DNA of 37,403 nucleotides from Oscillospiraceae bacterium (GTDB lineage Bacteria; Bacillota; Clostridia; Oscillospirales; Ruminococcaceae), in NCBI GenBank assembly GCA_017438745.1, contig JAFRUS010000002.1:1-37403 (forward strand), written 5' to 3'. The translations under genes were made by a program, and so were the position numbers. Below the pieces are notes generated by a model. It was not told where the DNA came from. It worked only from the letters and a program-made list of their open reading frames with translations, and searched no databases. Position 1 is the stretch's first letter. Every line of letters begins with the position of its first letter. Positions 1-8,045 of this stretch are shown piece by piece.

Positions 1-2
1 AT

Positions 3-410
3 ACTGTTCTTTTAATGGATTTGCCTGTCAGAGTAATTGCATTAATTATTCTGTTTATTTCTATTAGATATGGCGTTTTAATATTCGCTTTTTCTGAAAT
101 TTTAATTACATTAATAGGCGTTTTATTTGCTTCGGTTATGGGAAAGAGAGTGCTTGATTATTCATTTGGTGAAATTTGTTCAGACTATCTTGTGAATACG
201 TTATTAGCGGGGATAATGGGACTTTTAACATGGCTTATAGGTGCAGGTCTTCATTTTGGCAGTGTTGCAGAAATGCTCATTCAGATCATATGCGGTATTG
301 TTATTTATGTTGGTTTGTCTTTTGTAACTAAAAATCAGAGTTTTAATTTTGCTGTGAATCTGGCAAAAGATTTCTTGCAGAAACGAAAGTGTGAGGAAGA
401 GCATGAATAA
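3..410 (+). CDS. C-terminal part of a Wzx/MATE-type polysaccharide flippase (5' truncated by window edge)
   Basis: The frame is open to the left edge, with codons from base 3 reading through the ATG at 15, so this is the last ~135 residues of a longer membrane protein. It shows at least three hydrophobic segments (roughly residues 8-40, 57-77 and 85-105 counted from the ATG at 15) and ends in a basic/acidic tail, KRKCEEEHE. The pattern of paired helices and the closing NQSFNFAVNLAKDFL segment resembles the end of oligosaccharide flippases, which move undecaprenyl-linked repeat units across the membrane. Its stop overlaps the start of the next gene, and a rhamnose pathway follows, which fits a cell-surface polysaccharide cluster. 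The A+T-rich codon use is typical of such clusters. The family call is moderately secure because the diagnostic N-terminal part is missing. Confidence 0.6.
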   Translation, partial: TVLLMDLPVRVIALIILFISIRYGVLIFAFSEILITLIGVLFASVMGKRVLDYSFGEICSDYLVNTLLAGIMGLLTWLIGAGLHFGSVAEMLIQIICGIVIYVGLSFVTKNQSFNFAVNLAKDFLQKRKCEEEHE

Positions 411-1563
411 TAAAGTACCGGTTTTATGGAATAATGAATCAGATTGCTGCGGGTGTTCAGCTTGTGCAGCTGTTTGTCCTGCGGGGGCTATCGATTACAA
501 ACAAAATAATTCAGGTTTTTTTTTCCCGGAAATAAATAATGATAAATGTATTGGATGCAGTAATTGTATAAAAATATGCACATTTAAAAATGATAAGAAA
601 GAATTGAACGCAAAAACCCGGAACATTTATGCAGCAAAAGCTAAAAATGATATTTTGTTGAAAAGTTCTTCCGGAGGATTGTTTACAGTTCTGTCGGATT
701 ATTTTTTACAAAATGGCGGAGCTGTTATCAGTGCAATTTATGATCCGGATTCGTATGAAGTAAGATCTATATTGTATGACAATATAGAAATGCGTGAAAA
801 GGCTCATGGATCAAAGTATATCGAATCGAATATAGGCGGTGTTTTTATTCAGGCTGTTGAATGGCTTAAAGAACATCCAGAAAAGAAACTTATGTTTGTT
901 GGAACAGGATGTCAGGCTGCCGGATTCAGAAGCTTTATTTCCAGAAAAAAATTAGAAGACAGGGTTCTCATAGTTGATTTAATATGTAATGGAGTGCCAA
1001 GTCAAAAGCTGTGGAAAAAATATGCACAGCATGTAGAGAATCAACAAAAAGGTAAGCTGGAATATATAACCTTCAAAAATAAACGTAACGGATGGGAAAA
1101 CCCTGGTGTTTTCGGAATTATAAATAACAAAGAAGTATCGATCAGAGGATATTCAGAATGGTTCTATGGTCAATACTCTCTGAGAGAATCCTGTTACAGC
1201 TGCCCTTATACTCAAATAGACCGACTGAGTGATATCACAATAGGAGATTACTGGGGAGTTCGTCAGTATCATCCGGAATTTTATAATGATATGGGTGTAT
1301 CATTAGCGTTAATTCATACCGATACGGGACAGTTTGTTTTTAATAAAGTAAGTCAGAATCTGGAATGTATAGAGATAAATAGAGATGAGTGCCTTCAGCC
1401 TCGTCTTATCGAGCCGGCTAAAAAGCCGGATACTTGTGCTCAGTTCTGGAAAGATATTGATGAAAGAGGGATAGATTACTGCACCAGGAAGTACAAAGAA
1501 GACAGTACTAAATCGCTTGCGGGTAAAATCAAAAAACTGATAAAGATAAGTTTGAAAATATAA
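403..1563 (+). CDS. FrhB-like iron-sulfur protein (coenzyme F420 hydrogenase/dehydrogenase beta-subunit family) of a polysaccharide cluster
   Basis: The start is placed at ATG 403, which overlaps the flippase stop and has AGGAAG a few bases upstream. A GTG at 391 is possible but has no ribosome site. The 386-residue protein has two N-terminal ferredoxin motifs, C15/C16-x-C18-x2-C21-x3-C25 and C49-x2-C52-x2-C55-x3-C59, expected to hold two [4Fe-4S] clusters. A FrhB-type N domain follows (KSSSGGLFTVLSDY, then FVGTGCQAAGFRSF) and then a C-terminal domain with further cysteines (ESCYSCPY) and the GDYWGV motif. Proteins of this kind are common in exopolysaccharide loci, often near pyruvyl-transferases, and probably perform a flavin/Fe-S redox step on a sugar. 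The substrate is unknown. The gene is translationally coupled to the flippase gene. Confidence 0.8.
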   Translation: MNNKVPVLWNNESDCCGCSACAAVCPAGAIDYKQNNSGFFFPEINNDKCIGCSNCIKICTFKNDKKELNAKTRNIYAAKAKNDILLKSSSGGLFTVLSDYFLQNGGAVISAIYDPDSYEVRSILYDNIEMREKAHGSKYIESNIGGVFIQAVEWLKEHPEKKLMFVGTGCQAAGFRSFISRKKLEDRVLIVDLICNGVPSQKLWKKYAQHVENQQKGKLEYITFKNKRNGWENPGVFGIINNKEVSIRGYSEWFYGQYSLRESCYSCPYTQIDRLSDITIGDYWGVRQYHPEFYNDMGVSLALIHTDTGQFVFNKVSQNLECIEINRDECLQPRLIEPAKKPDTCAQFWKDIDERGIDYCTRKYKEDSTKSLAGKIKKLIKISLKI

Positions 1564-1661
1564 GTATTTTCTACATAATGTAATTCATACAATATTGTAT
1601 CATTACAAAAATCAGCTTGTATGATATTATAATTAACAGTTGCTTTGAAGAGATAATATTT

Positions 1662-1691
1662 TTGACTTGTATTATTGACTTCTACTATATA
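1662..1691 (+). promoter_or_regulatory. putative sigma-A promoter for the rml operon
   Basis: TTGACT at 1662-1667 and TATATA at 1686-1691 are separated by 18 bases, about 20 bases upstream of the rmlB start, in a very A+T-rich gap (1564-1711). A second TTGACT lies at 1675-1680 but is badly spaced. The leader would be very short, with the AAGGAG ribosome site directly inside it, so this assignment is tentative. Confidence 0.4.
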
Positions 1692-1711
1692 AATAAAAAA
1701 GGAGAATCTTT

Positions 1712-2740
1712 ATGACAATTATAGTAACAGGCGGAGCCGGCTTCATAGGCTCAAATTTCGTATTTCACATGCTGAATACTTATCCGGATTACAGAATCGT
1801 ATGTCTGGACAAACTCACATACGCAGGTAATCTTTCAACACTTGCACCGGTAATGGATAATCCGAACTTCCGTTTTGTAAAGCTCGATATCTGTGACCGT
1901 GAAGGTGTTTACAAGCTTTTCGAAGAAGAAAAGCCGGATATTATAGTAAACTTTGCAGCAGAATCACATGTTGACCGTTCAATCGAGAATCCGGAGATAT
2001 TCCTTCAGACAAATATTCTCGGTACACAGGTTCTCATGGATGCGTGCCGCAAGTACGGTATCAAACGTTACCATCAGGTATCTACAGATGAAGTTTACGG
2101 TGATCTTCCGCTTGATTGTCCTGACCTTTTCTTTACAGAAACAACACCTATTCATACAAGCAGTCCATACAGCTCTTCAAAGGCTGGTGCAGACCTTCTT
2201 GTTATGGCTTATAACAGAACATATGGTTTACCAGTAACAATTTCAAGATGTTCAAACAACTACGGTCCATATCACTTCCCAGAAAAGCTCATTCCGCTTA
2301 TGATTGCAAATGCACTTGCTGATAAGCCACTTCCGGTTTATGGTGAAGGTCTTAACGTTCGTGACTGGCTTTATGTTGAAGATCACTGCCGTGCGATTGA
2401 TCTTATCATTCACAATGGTAAAGTCGGAGAAGTATACAATGTCGGCGGTCACAATGAAATGAAGAATATCGACATCGTAAAACTTATCTGCAAGGAACTT
2501 GGCAAGCCTGAAAGTCTTATCACACACGTTGAAGACAGAAAAGGTCACGATATGCGTTATGCTATTGATCCTACTAAGATCCACAACGAACTCGGCTGGC
2601 TTCCTGAAACAAAGTTTGAAGACGGCATCAAGAAGACAATCAAGTGGTATCTCGACAATAAGGAATGGTGGGAGACTATAATTTCCGGCGAATACCAGAA
2701 CTACTATGAAAAGATGTACGGCAATCGTGCGGAGGTCTGA
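1712..2740 (+). CDS. rmlB: dTDP-glucose 4,6-dehydratase
   Basis: Second enzyme of dTDP-L-rhamnose synthesis; it converts dTDP-glucose to dTDP-4-keto-6-deoxyglucose using bound NAD+. It is an extended SDR protein of 342 residues, the usual RmlB length. Visible motifs are the Rossmann glycine motif GGAGFIG (residues 7-13), the catalytic T125-D126-E127 in STDEVYG, and Y153-x3-K157 in YSSSKAGAD. The ATG is preceded by AAAAAAGGAGAATCTTT, a good ribosome site. It opens a four-gene operon with rmlD, rmlC and rmlA directly behind it. The dTDP-rhamnose product would feed the surface polysaccharide cluster seen upstream. Confidence 0.96.
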   Translation: MTIIVTGGAGFIGSNFVFHMLNTYPDYRIVCLDKLTYAGNLSTLAPVMDNPNFRFVKLDICDREGVYKLFEEEKPDIIVNFAAESHVDRSIENPEIFLQTNILGTQVLMDACRKYGIKRYHQVSTDEVYGDLPLDCPDLFFTETTPIHTSSPYSSSKAGADLLVMAYNRTYGLPVTISRCSNNYGPYHFPEKLIPLMIANALADKPLPVYGEGLNVRDWLYVEDHCRAIDLIIHNGKVGEVYNVGGHNEMKNIDIVKLICKELGKPESLITHVEDRKGHDMRYAIDPTKIHNELGWLPETKFEDGIKKTIKWYLDNKEWWETIISGEYQNYYEKMYGNRAEV

Positions 2741-2743
2741 TTG

Positions 2744-3631
2744 ATGAAAGCTTTTGTTACCGGTGTAGGCGGACAGCTCGGACATGATGTAATGGACGAG
2801 CTTGCTAAAAGAGGATACGAAGGAATCGGAAGCGATATACTTCCGTCAGTTGAATCATCTTATCCGTATGTTCAGCTTGATATTACTGATGCTTCAGCAG
2901 TAGAAAAAGCTATTTCAGAAATAAAACCTGATGTGGTTGTTCACTGTGCGGCATGGACAGCTGTTGATTCTGCTGAAGATGAAGAAAACATGGCTAAGGT
3001 AAAGGCTATCAACGTTGATGGCACTCAGAACATTGCGAATGTCTGCAAAAAGCTTGACTGCAAGATGATCTATATTTCAACCGACTATGTATTCAATGGT
3101 CAGGGAACTGAACCATGGCAGCCGGACTGTAAGGATTATGCTCCGCAGAATTACTACGGAAAAACGAAACTATACGGTGAATTAGCAGTTGCGAACACTC
3201 TTGATAAATACTTTATAGTTCGTATTGCCTGGGTATTCGGTGTAAACGGAAAGAACTTTATTAAGACGATGCTTAACGTAGGCAAAAATCATGATGAAGT
3301 TAGAGTAGTTTCTGATCAGATTGGTACACCTACATATACACTTGATCTATCGAGACTTCTCGTTGACATGGCGGAAACTGAAAAGTACGGTTACTACCAT
3401 GCAACAAATGAAGGTGGATATATTTCCTGGTATGACTTCACTGTTAAGATATATAAGCAGGCAGGTATGTCTACTAAGGTAACACCTGTTACTACTGCTG
3501 AATACGGACTGTCAAAGGCTGCAAGACCATTTAACAGCAGACTTGATAAATCCAAACTCGTGGAAAATGGTTTCAAGCCACTTCCAACATGGCAGGATGC
3601 ACTAGCAAGATATCTGAAGGAGATCAAATAA
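2744..3631 (+). CDS. rmlD: dTDP-4-dehydrorhamnose reductase
   Basis: Last enzyme of dTDP-L-rhamnose synthesis, an NAD(P)H-dependent reduction of dTDP-4-keto-rhamnose. The start is ATG 2744, eight bases after GGAGG (2731-2735); a TTG at 2741 is also in frame. The protein of 295 residues has the N-terminal nucleotide motif GxGGQLG (residues 7-13), the STDYVFNG motif near residue 110, and YYGKTKLYGE carrying the SDR Tyr/Lys pair. The stop lies one base before the rmlC start, so the genes are tightly coupled. The reductase sits before the epimerase (order B-D-C-A), a rearranged version of the common A-C-B-D order. Confidence 0.94.
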   Translation: MKAFVTGVGGQLGHDVMDELAKRGYEGIGSDILPSVESSYPYVQLDITDASAVEKAISEIKPDVVVHCAAWTAVDSAEDEENMAKVKAINVDGTQNIANVCKKLDCKMIYISTDYVFNGQGTEPWQPDCKDYAPQNYYGKTKLYGELAVANTLDKYFIVRIAWVFGVNGKNFIKTMLNVGKNHDEVRVVSDQIGTPTYTLDLSRLLVDMAETEKYGYYHATNEGGYISWYDFTVKIYKQAGMSTKVTPVTTAEYGLSKAARPFNSRLDKSKLVENGFKPLPTWQDALARYLKEIK

Positions 3632-3632
3632 T

Positions 3633-4241
3633 ATGGGACAGATAACAGTTGAAAAGAATGTCGGCGGAATTGAAGGACTTTGCGTAATTACACCGGCAGT
3701 TCACGGTGATAACCGTGGATATTTCATGGAAACATACAGTGAACGTGATATGAAGGAAGCTGGCATTGATATAGTTTTCGTTCAGGATAATCAGAGCTGT
3801 TCAACAAAGGGTGTTCTTCGCGGACTTCATTTTCAGAAGCAGTTTCCGCAGACAAAGCTTGTTCGTGCAATAAAGGGAAGAGTGTTCGACGTAGCGGTTG
3901 ACCTCAGAACTGATTCCAAGACATACGGCAAGTGGTACGGTGTTGAACTTACAGAGGAAAACAAGAAGCAGTTCCTTATTCCTAAGGGATTTGCACATGG
4001 GTTCTTAGTACTTTCTGATATTGCAGAATTCTGCTATAAGTGCGATGATTTCTGGCATGCAAACGATGAAGGCGGACTTGCCTGGAATGATCCTGAGATA
4101 GGCATTGAATGGCCTGAACTTTTCGGAGAATACAAGGGCACACCAAACGCCGAGGGTTACACATTAGAAGACGGAACAAAGCTCAATCTTTCTGATAAGG
4201 ATCAGAAGTGGCTTGGTTTCAAGGATACATTTAAGTTTTAA
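3633..4241 (+). CDS. rmlC: dTDP-4-dehydrorhamnose 3,5-epimerase
   Basis: A cupin epimerase that inverts C3 and C5 of dTDP-4-keto-6-deoxyglucose. The 202-residue sequence carries the family landmarks GDNRGYFMETYSE, VLRGLHFQ (catalytic His), GRVFDVAVDLR and PKGFAHGFLVLS. GAAGGAG at 3616-3622, inside the end of rmlD, gives a ribosome site for the ATG at 3633. It lies 12 bases before rmlA. At ~200 residues it has the usual RmlC length. Confidence 0.95.
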   Translation: MGQITVEKNVGGIEGLCVITPAVHGDNRGYFMETYSERDMKEAGIDIVFVQDNQSCSTKGVLRGLHFQKQFPQTKLVRAIKGRVFDVAVDLRTDSKTYGKWYGVELTEENKKQFLIPKGFAHGFLVLSDIAEFCYKCDDFWHANDEGGLAWNDPEIGIEWPELFGEYKGTPNAEGYTLEDGTKLNLSDKDQKWLGFKDTFKF

Positions 4242-4253
4242 GGAGATATAAAA

Positions 4254-5141
4254 ATGAAGGGGATCGTTCTTGCAGGCGGAAGCGGCACACGCCTTTATCC
4301 GCTTACAAAAGTAACATCGAAGCAGTTGCTTCCGATTTATGACAAACCAATGATTTATTATCCGTTAAGCACACTTATGCTTGCAGGAATAAAGGATATT
4401 TTGATTATAAGCACACCGGATGACACACCGAGGTTTGAAGCACTTCTTGGCGACGGAAGTCAGTATGGTATCAATCTCAGCTACAAGGTTCAGCCGTCAC
4501 CAGACGGACTTGCGCAGGCGTTTATTCTCGGTGAGGAATTCCTTGCCGGTGAAGCTGGCGCAATGGTTCTCGGAGATAATATCTTCTACGGCAATGGTTT
4601 CAGAACGCTTCTTAAAGCTGCTGTAAAAGATGCTGAGGAAGATGGACGGGCTACTGTTTTCGGTTATTATGTACCGGATCCTGAACGTTTCGGTGTAGTT
4701 GAATTCGATGAAAACGGTAAGGCACTTTCAATTGAAGAAAAGCCGGCTAATCCAAAATCAAACTATGCAGTTACAGGTCTCTATTTCTATCCAGCAGGTG
4801 TAAGTGACAGAGCTAATCAGGTAAAGCCATCAGCTCGCGGTGAGCTTGAGATTACTACTCTTAATGACATGTATCTTGCAGACGGTTTACTTGATGTTCA
4901 GCTTCTGGGCAGAGGCTTTGCATGGCTTGATACAGGTACTATGTACAGCCTTCTCGATGCAGCTAATTTTGTTGAAATGGTTCAGAACAGACAGGGCATT
5001 ACAATTTCAGCTCCGGAAGAAATAGCTTTCATCAACGGCTGGATAGATAAGGCAGGTCTTTTAAAATCAGCAGAAGCATACGGTAAGAGTCCATATGGTG
5101 CTCACCTTAAAGCTGTTGCTGAAGGTAAAGTAAAATACTAA
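4254..5141 (+). CDS. rmlA: glucose-1-phosphate thymidylyltransferase
   Basis: First, committed enzyme of the rhamnose pathway: dTTP plus glucose-1-phosphate gives dTDP-glucose and pyrophosphate. The 295-residue protein shows the nucleotidyltransferase signature [11 protein letters not shown] (residues 8-18), [17 protein letters not shown], and GDNIFYG with the metal-binding Asp. Length matches the short RmlA form. AAGGAGAT precedes the ATG by a few bases. It closes the rml operon. RmlA is usually allosterically inhibited by dTDP-rhamnose; that is family knowledge and not visible here. Confidence 0.96.
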   Translation: MKGIVLAGGSGTRLYPLTKVTSKQLLPIYDKPMIYYPLSTLMLAGIKDILIISTPDDTPRFEALLGDGSQYGINLSYKVQPSPDGLAQAFILGEEFLAGEAGAMVLGDNIFYGNGFRTLLKAAVKDAEEDGRATVFGYYVPDPERFGVVEFDENGKALSIEEKPANPKSNYAVTGLYFYPAGVSDRANQVKPSARGELEITTLNDMYLADGLLDVQLLGRGFAWLDTGTMYSLLDAANFVEMVQNRQGITISAPEEIAFINGWIDKAGLLKSAEAYGKSPYGAHLKAVAEGKVKY

Positions 5142-5177
5142 AATACATATTACAATATTATAGCAGGAGGAACACAT

Positions 5178-5342
5178 ATGAAAGAAGCAATCGTTATCGT
5201 ATTAGTCGTTGGCATTCAATTTTTAGTTATCTTATTTGCTGTTTCGCATGCTGTGGCTGCAAAGCACGAACCTCCTGCAATTATCTTAAAAAGACGTATC
5301 ACTGTTATTTATAACGTTCTTTTTAACAGAAGAACTAATTAA
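5178..5342 (+). CDS. small single-span membrane protein, 54 residues, unknown
   Basis: A short open reading frame with a near-perfect ribosome site (CAGGAGG at 5164-5170, seven bases before the ATG) lies 36 bases after rmlA. The protein begins MKEAIVIVLVVGIQFLVILF, one hydrophobic helix (residues 4-27), followed by a basic tail with KRR and NRR motifs; the tail is expected in the cytoplasm by the positive-inside rule. It is not recognisable as a known family. Its position behind the rml operon and before an NDP-sugar enzyme suggests a role in, or at least co-expression with, envelope sugar metabolism, but that is inference. The strong ribosome site is the main reason to call it. Confidence 0.6.
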   Translation: MKEAIVIVLVVGIQFLVILFAVSHAVAAKHEPPAIILKRRITVIYNVLFNRRTN

Positions 5343-5370
5343 CGCTATTTTCTATTATACTCATATAACC

Positions 5371-5423
5371 GCGGCAGAATCTAACGCTCTCAATTCCCTA
5401 TGAGAGTCTGAGATATCTGCCGC
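5371..5423 (+). promoter_or_regulatory. structured leader or weak terminator hairpin upstream of the UDPGP gene
   Basis: GCGGCAGA (5371-5378) pairs with TCTGCCGC (5416-5423), and inside this stem CTCTCA (5387-5392) pairs with TGAGAG (5401-5406). The result is a two-tier stem with an internal loop. The bases after it (AACCACTTTTAT) form only a weak U-tract. It sits 25 bases before the next ATG, so it may shape translation or be a partial terminator for the preceding operon. Confidence 0.45.
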
Positions 5424-5448
5424 AACCACTTTTATATCGGAGATTACT

Positions 5449-6663
5449 ATGAAACATAAAACAACTAAAATCCTTAATATTCTTCACCAGGAACATATTG
5501 CTGAACACTTGACTTCACTTTCAGAAGAACATCAGCTTGAAATGGTAAACAACATTAATAGTCTCGATCTTTCCGTTCTGAGTGCAGGAGAAACCAGTGA
5601 AGAGCGTGGTTCTTTTGACCCATTATTCGCTAAAACATTTAAACAGATAGAAGAAGACAGCGAAAAGTACACCGAAGCTGGTCTAAAGGCAATCAAAGAC
5701 GGTAAAGTAGGAGCAGTTCTCCTTGCAGGCGGACAGGGAAGCCGGCTTGGTTTTGATCATCCAAAGGGAATGTTCAACATTGGAGAGAATCGTGAGTTAT
5801 ATATTTTTGAGTGCCTTATAAACAATATCCTTGAAGTTAAGGAAAAAGCTGGTGCGTGGATTCCTCTTTTTATCATGACAAGTGTGGACAATAATACAGA
5901 AACCCGTGAATTCTTCGAGCAGCATGATTATTTTGGCTATAATAGTGATAACGTTTGGTTCTTCGTCCAGGAACAGCTTCCAACAGTAGATACAAACGGT
6001 AAGCTCATGCTCTCAGCACCTGGCAAGATTTCTACTGCTCCGAACGGAAACGGTGGTTGGTATGCTTCAATGGCTAAGACAGGTATGCTTAAGGTCGTTG
6101 AAGAAACAGGCATCGAATGGCTGAATGTATTCGCTGTTGATAACGTTCTTCAGAGAATAGCTGATCCGTGCTTCATTGGTGCTGTTATCAAGTCAGGAAA
6201 GGTATCCGGGGCAAAGGTTGTTGCCAAGGCGGATCCTGATGAAAAGGTAGGCGTTCTTTGCCTTGAAGACGGAAAGCCGTCGATAGTAGAATACTATGAA
6301 ATGACTGAAGAAATGCGCACCAGCCGTGAAGCTGACGGAACACTGTCCTATAATTATGGTGTAATACTTAACTACCTGTTCCGTGTTGACCAGCTTAACA
6401 AGACACTCACAGTAAAACTTCCGCTCCACCGTGCTTTCAAGAAGATAAAGTACATGAATGAAAATGGCGAGATCATAACGCCTGATGAGCCGAACGCTTA
6501 TAAGTTCGAGACTCTTGTACTTGATATGGTTAAGCTGCAGGACGACTGCCTGGCGTATGAAGTTGACAGGAAGAAGGAATTTGCTCCGGTTAAGAATAAA
6601 ACCGGGGTGGATTCGGTTGATACGGCGAGAGAGCTGCTTCGTTTCAACGGAATTGAGATATAA
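5449..6663 (+). CDS. UDPGP-family UTP-sugar-1-phosphate uridylyltransferase (UAP1-like)
   Basis: A 404-residue nucleotidyltransferase of the eukaryote-like UDPGP family, which makes UDP-GlcNAc or UDP-hexose from UTP and the sugar-1-phosphate. The uridyl-binding signature is LLAGGQGSRLGFDHPKGMF (about residues 91-109), followed by the conserved VDNVLQRIADPCFIG segment (about 226-240), as in UAP1 proteins (VDN-x-L-x-R-x-ADP-x-FIG). The N-terminal ~85 residues are helical, as usual for the family. It is distinct from bacterial GalU and GlmU. The exact sugar cannot be read from sequence. It stands alone between the small membrane protein and a convergent accessory gene. Confidence 0.85.
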   Translation: MKHKTTKILNILHQEHIAEHLTSLSEEHQLEMVNNINSLDLSVLSAGETSEERGSFDPLFAKTFKQIEEDSEKYTEAGLKAIKDGKVGAVLLAGGQGSRLGFDHPKGMFNIGENRELYIFECLINNILEVKEKAGAWIPLFIMTSVDNNTETREFFEQHDYFGYNSDNVWFFVQEQLPTVDTNGKLMLSAPGKISTAPNGNGGWYASMAKTGMLKVVEETGIEWLNVFAVDNVLQRIADPCFIGAVIKSGKVSGAKVVAKADPDEKVGVLCLEDGKPSIVEYYEMTEEMRTSREADGTLSYNYGVILNYLFRVDQLNKTLTVKLPLHRAFKKIKYMNENGEIITPDEPNAYKFETLVLDMVKLQDDCLAYEVDRKKEFAPVKNKTGVDSVDTARELLRFNGIEI

Positions 6664-6664
6664 A

Positions 6665-6700
6665 AAAGTTACAGCCAGGTCGGTGAGACCTGGCTGTGTT
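6665..6700. terminator. strong hairpin between convergent genes
   Basis: ACAGCCAGGTC (6671-6681) and GACCTGGCTGT (6687-6697) form a perfect 11-bp stem with a 5-base loop. On the minus strand the stem is followed by a run of Ts (the AAAAAA at 6663-6668 on the plus strand), so it is a good intrinsic terminator for the Rpn-like gene. On the plus strand the U-tract is poor, but the hairpin also follows the UDPGP stop. Confidence 0.75.
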
Positions 6701-6730
6701 AAGATAGTACGCCGAAGGCGTTCAATTTAA
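6690..6730. repeat. 41-base imperfect direct repeat, copy 1
   Basis: CTGGCTGT, a 5-base variable part, then GATAGTACGCCGAAGGCGTTC and TTTAA. The same pattern recurs at 9143-9183 with a few mismatches. The two copies flank the minus-strand accessory genes between them. This copy overlaps the terminator stem and the stop codon of the Rpn-like gene. Confidence 0.7.
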
Positions 6731-7755
6731 TGCTGATAATTAAAAATCATTCTGAACTGATCGATGAAATTATACGCTTCGTTTTCACTGATTCCATATT
6801 GTTTCATAATAGATGAAACGATTTCTGTATCGCTTTCGTCTTTTAGTTCTGAAATGGTATGAAGAATGCTAAGTGTATTGGCTTTTCCTTCATTACGCCC
6901 TTCTTCTCTACCTTTTTCTCTTCCTTCCTCAATAAACAGGTTCATGTATTTTTTTTCGTCATATTCTTCAAATAACATATTCTTCACCTCCGCACGGTTT
7001 GCAATGATGAATGGTTTAATGATGAAATCATCTGGCATTTCTTCGACTGTTTTATTTACGGCAGTTTTAAGATTATTAATGCTTTTCTGATTGCTTCTTA
7101 TTCTGTCAATAAGCCATGAATATTCATAAAGCGGCTTACAGGCATCGAGAAGTTCCTTGTTCTTTCCGAAGTTGATATTAAGCATAGTAACTTCAACTTG
7201 AATGTCTCCTTTACCTGTATAGGCATCACTAAGATGAAGAAGCTTTGATTCTGGCTGTTCTTCGTTTCCGTTGTAAAAGCAAATGCATCTGGGAGTCGGA
7301 ATTCTCTGCAAAGTACTGCTGTATTGATTGAATTTTTCTGTTGTTTCTCCGTACTTACTGTATAAAGCACCGGCATATTCAAGAAAACGGAATGGCATAT
7401 TCGGATTGTAGGAACTCTGATGTTCCCAGAGATTCATCTCAAAATGAATGATAAATGAAATGTCATTTTTCATTTTCATATAGAGTGCATCTTCTATGGT
7501 ATTGAAATCCAGTTCATTTGGATCTGTGTAGTCTGTACCGTTTATTGCGTTATAAAGTGAAAGAGTCCATGGTTTGTTATCAGGTTTTCCGAAAACGAAC
7601 TTAAACAAACGATCCTTATGTTGAGAGTTGATAACTTCAGTGTTGGTGTCATTTTCTTCTGTGCTATGCTTGGATTGTTCGATTTCTTCCTGCAGTTTCT
7701 TAATCGTGGCCTGCATTTTTGCGTATTCTTCAATAGATATCGTTATGCTTTTCAT
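6727..7755 (-). CDS. Rpn-family PD-(D/E)XK nuclease / putative transposase
   Basis: A 342-residue protein of the recombination-promoting nuclease/putative transposase family, abundant in gut Firmicutes. Residues 1-30 look like a short coiled coil (EEYAKMQATIKKLQEEIEQ). The nuclease-like core begins at DRLFKFVFGKPDNKPW and includes the conserved NDISFIIHFEMNLWEHQS, where the Asp and Glu fit the PD-(D/E)XK metal site. Near the C-terminus is the family's typical Gly/Glu/Arg-rich repeat, EEGREKGREEGRNEGKAN. GGAG lies six bases before the ATG (minus strand). No terminal inverted repeats of an insertion sequence were seen, so it is a free-standing member. Biological role uncertain. Confidence 0.85.
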   Translation of the reverse strand: MKSITISIEEYAKMQATIKKLQEEIEQSKHSTEENDTNTEVINSQHKDRLFKFVFGKPDNKPWTLSLYNAINGTDYTDPNELDFNTIEDALYMKMKNDISFIIHFEMNLWEHQSSYNPNMPFRFLEYAGALYSKYGETTEKFNQYSSTLQRIPTPRCICFYNGNEEQPESKLLHLSDAYTGKGDIQVEVTMLNINFGKNKELLDACKPLYEYSWLIDRIRSNQKSINNLKTAVNKTVEEMPDDFIIKPFIIANRAEVKNMLFEEYDEKKYMNLFIEEGREKGREEGRNEGKANTLSILHTISELKDESDTEIVSSIMKQYGISENEAYNFIDQFRMIFNYQH

Positions 7756-7783
7756 TAAAAATCTCCTGTAAATAAATATATTT

Positions 7784-7832
7784 GTAAACTGTTTACTAGA
7801 TATATTTTACCATAGAGAATTGGAAATGTCAA
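7784..7832 (-). promoter_or_regulatory. promoter of the Rpn-like gene with palindromic operator at the start site
   Basis: Read on the minus strand, TTGACA (7832-7827) and TAAAAT (7809-7804) are exactly 17 bases apart, a near-consensus sigma-A promoter. Just downstream, at the expected transcription start, lies the perfect palindrome GTAAACTGTTTAC (7784-7796), a plausible repressor site. The half site GTAAAC also occurs in the operator of the XRE gene 1.3 kb away. Confidence 0.75.
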
Positions 7833-7971
7833 GCAGAAAATATAGAAAAATATTCTAATTTATTATAGATTGGAATTAACCTGATTTGTAATGAATTAAT
7901 TTCTATAAATATTATATCATTTCTAAATTTACTTTACAATAGAATTTTATATAATGCACAGAACAGAAGGT

Positions 7972-8015
7972 TGCGCCTTCGGCGCAATAGAAACCCCTGC
8001 TCGTTTGAGCAGGGG
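7972..8015. repeat. 44-base double-hairpin direct repeat, copy 1
   Basis: TGCGCCTTCGGCGCA (small stem), AATAGAAA, then CCCCTGCTCG-TTT-GAGCAGGGG, a second stem able to act as a terminator. An identical 44-base copy lies at 9189-9232, and a partial copy of the first stem at 9272-9289. The two full copies bracket the toxin-antitoxin remnant. The surrounding gap (7756-8045) is otherwise A+T-rich with only the Rpn promoter in it. Confidence 0.8.
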
Positions 8016-8045
8016 TGAAACATGAAAATTCGAGAAGTAAGTTTA

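Noticed and set aside
2252..2785. Long minus-strand open frame (177 codons) across rmlB
   Set aside because: It is antisense to an unambiguous rmlB, has no ribosome site and its product resembles nothing; codon-bias shadow.
6727..7755. Complete insertion sequence around the Rpn-like gene
   Set aside because: No terminal inverted repeats or target duplication at the gene's borders; members of this family are usually free-standing.
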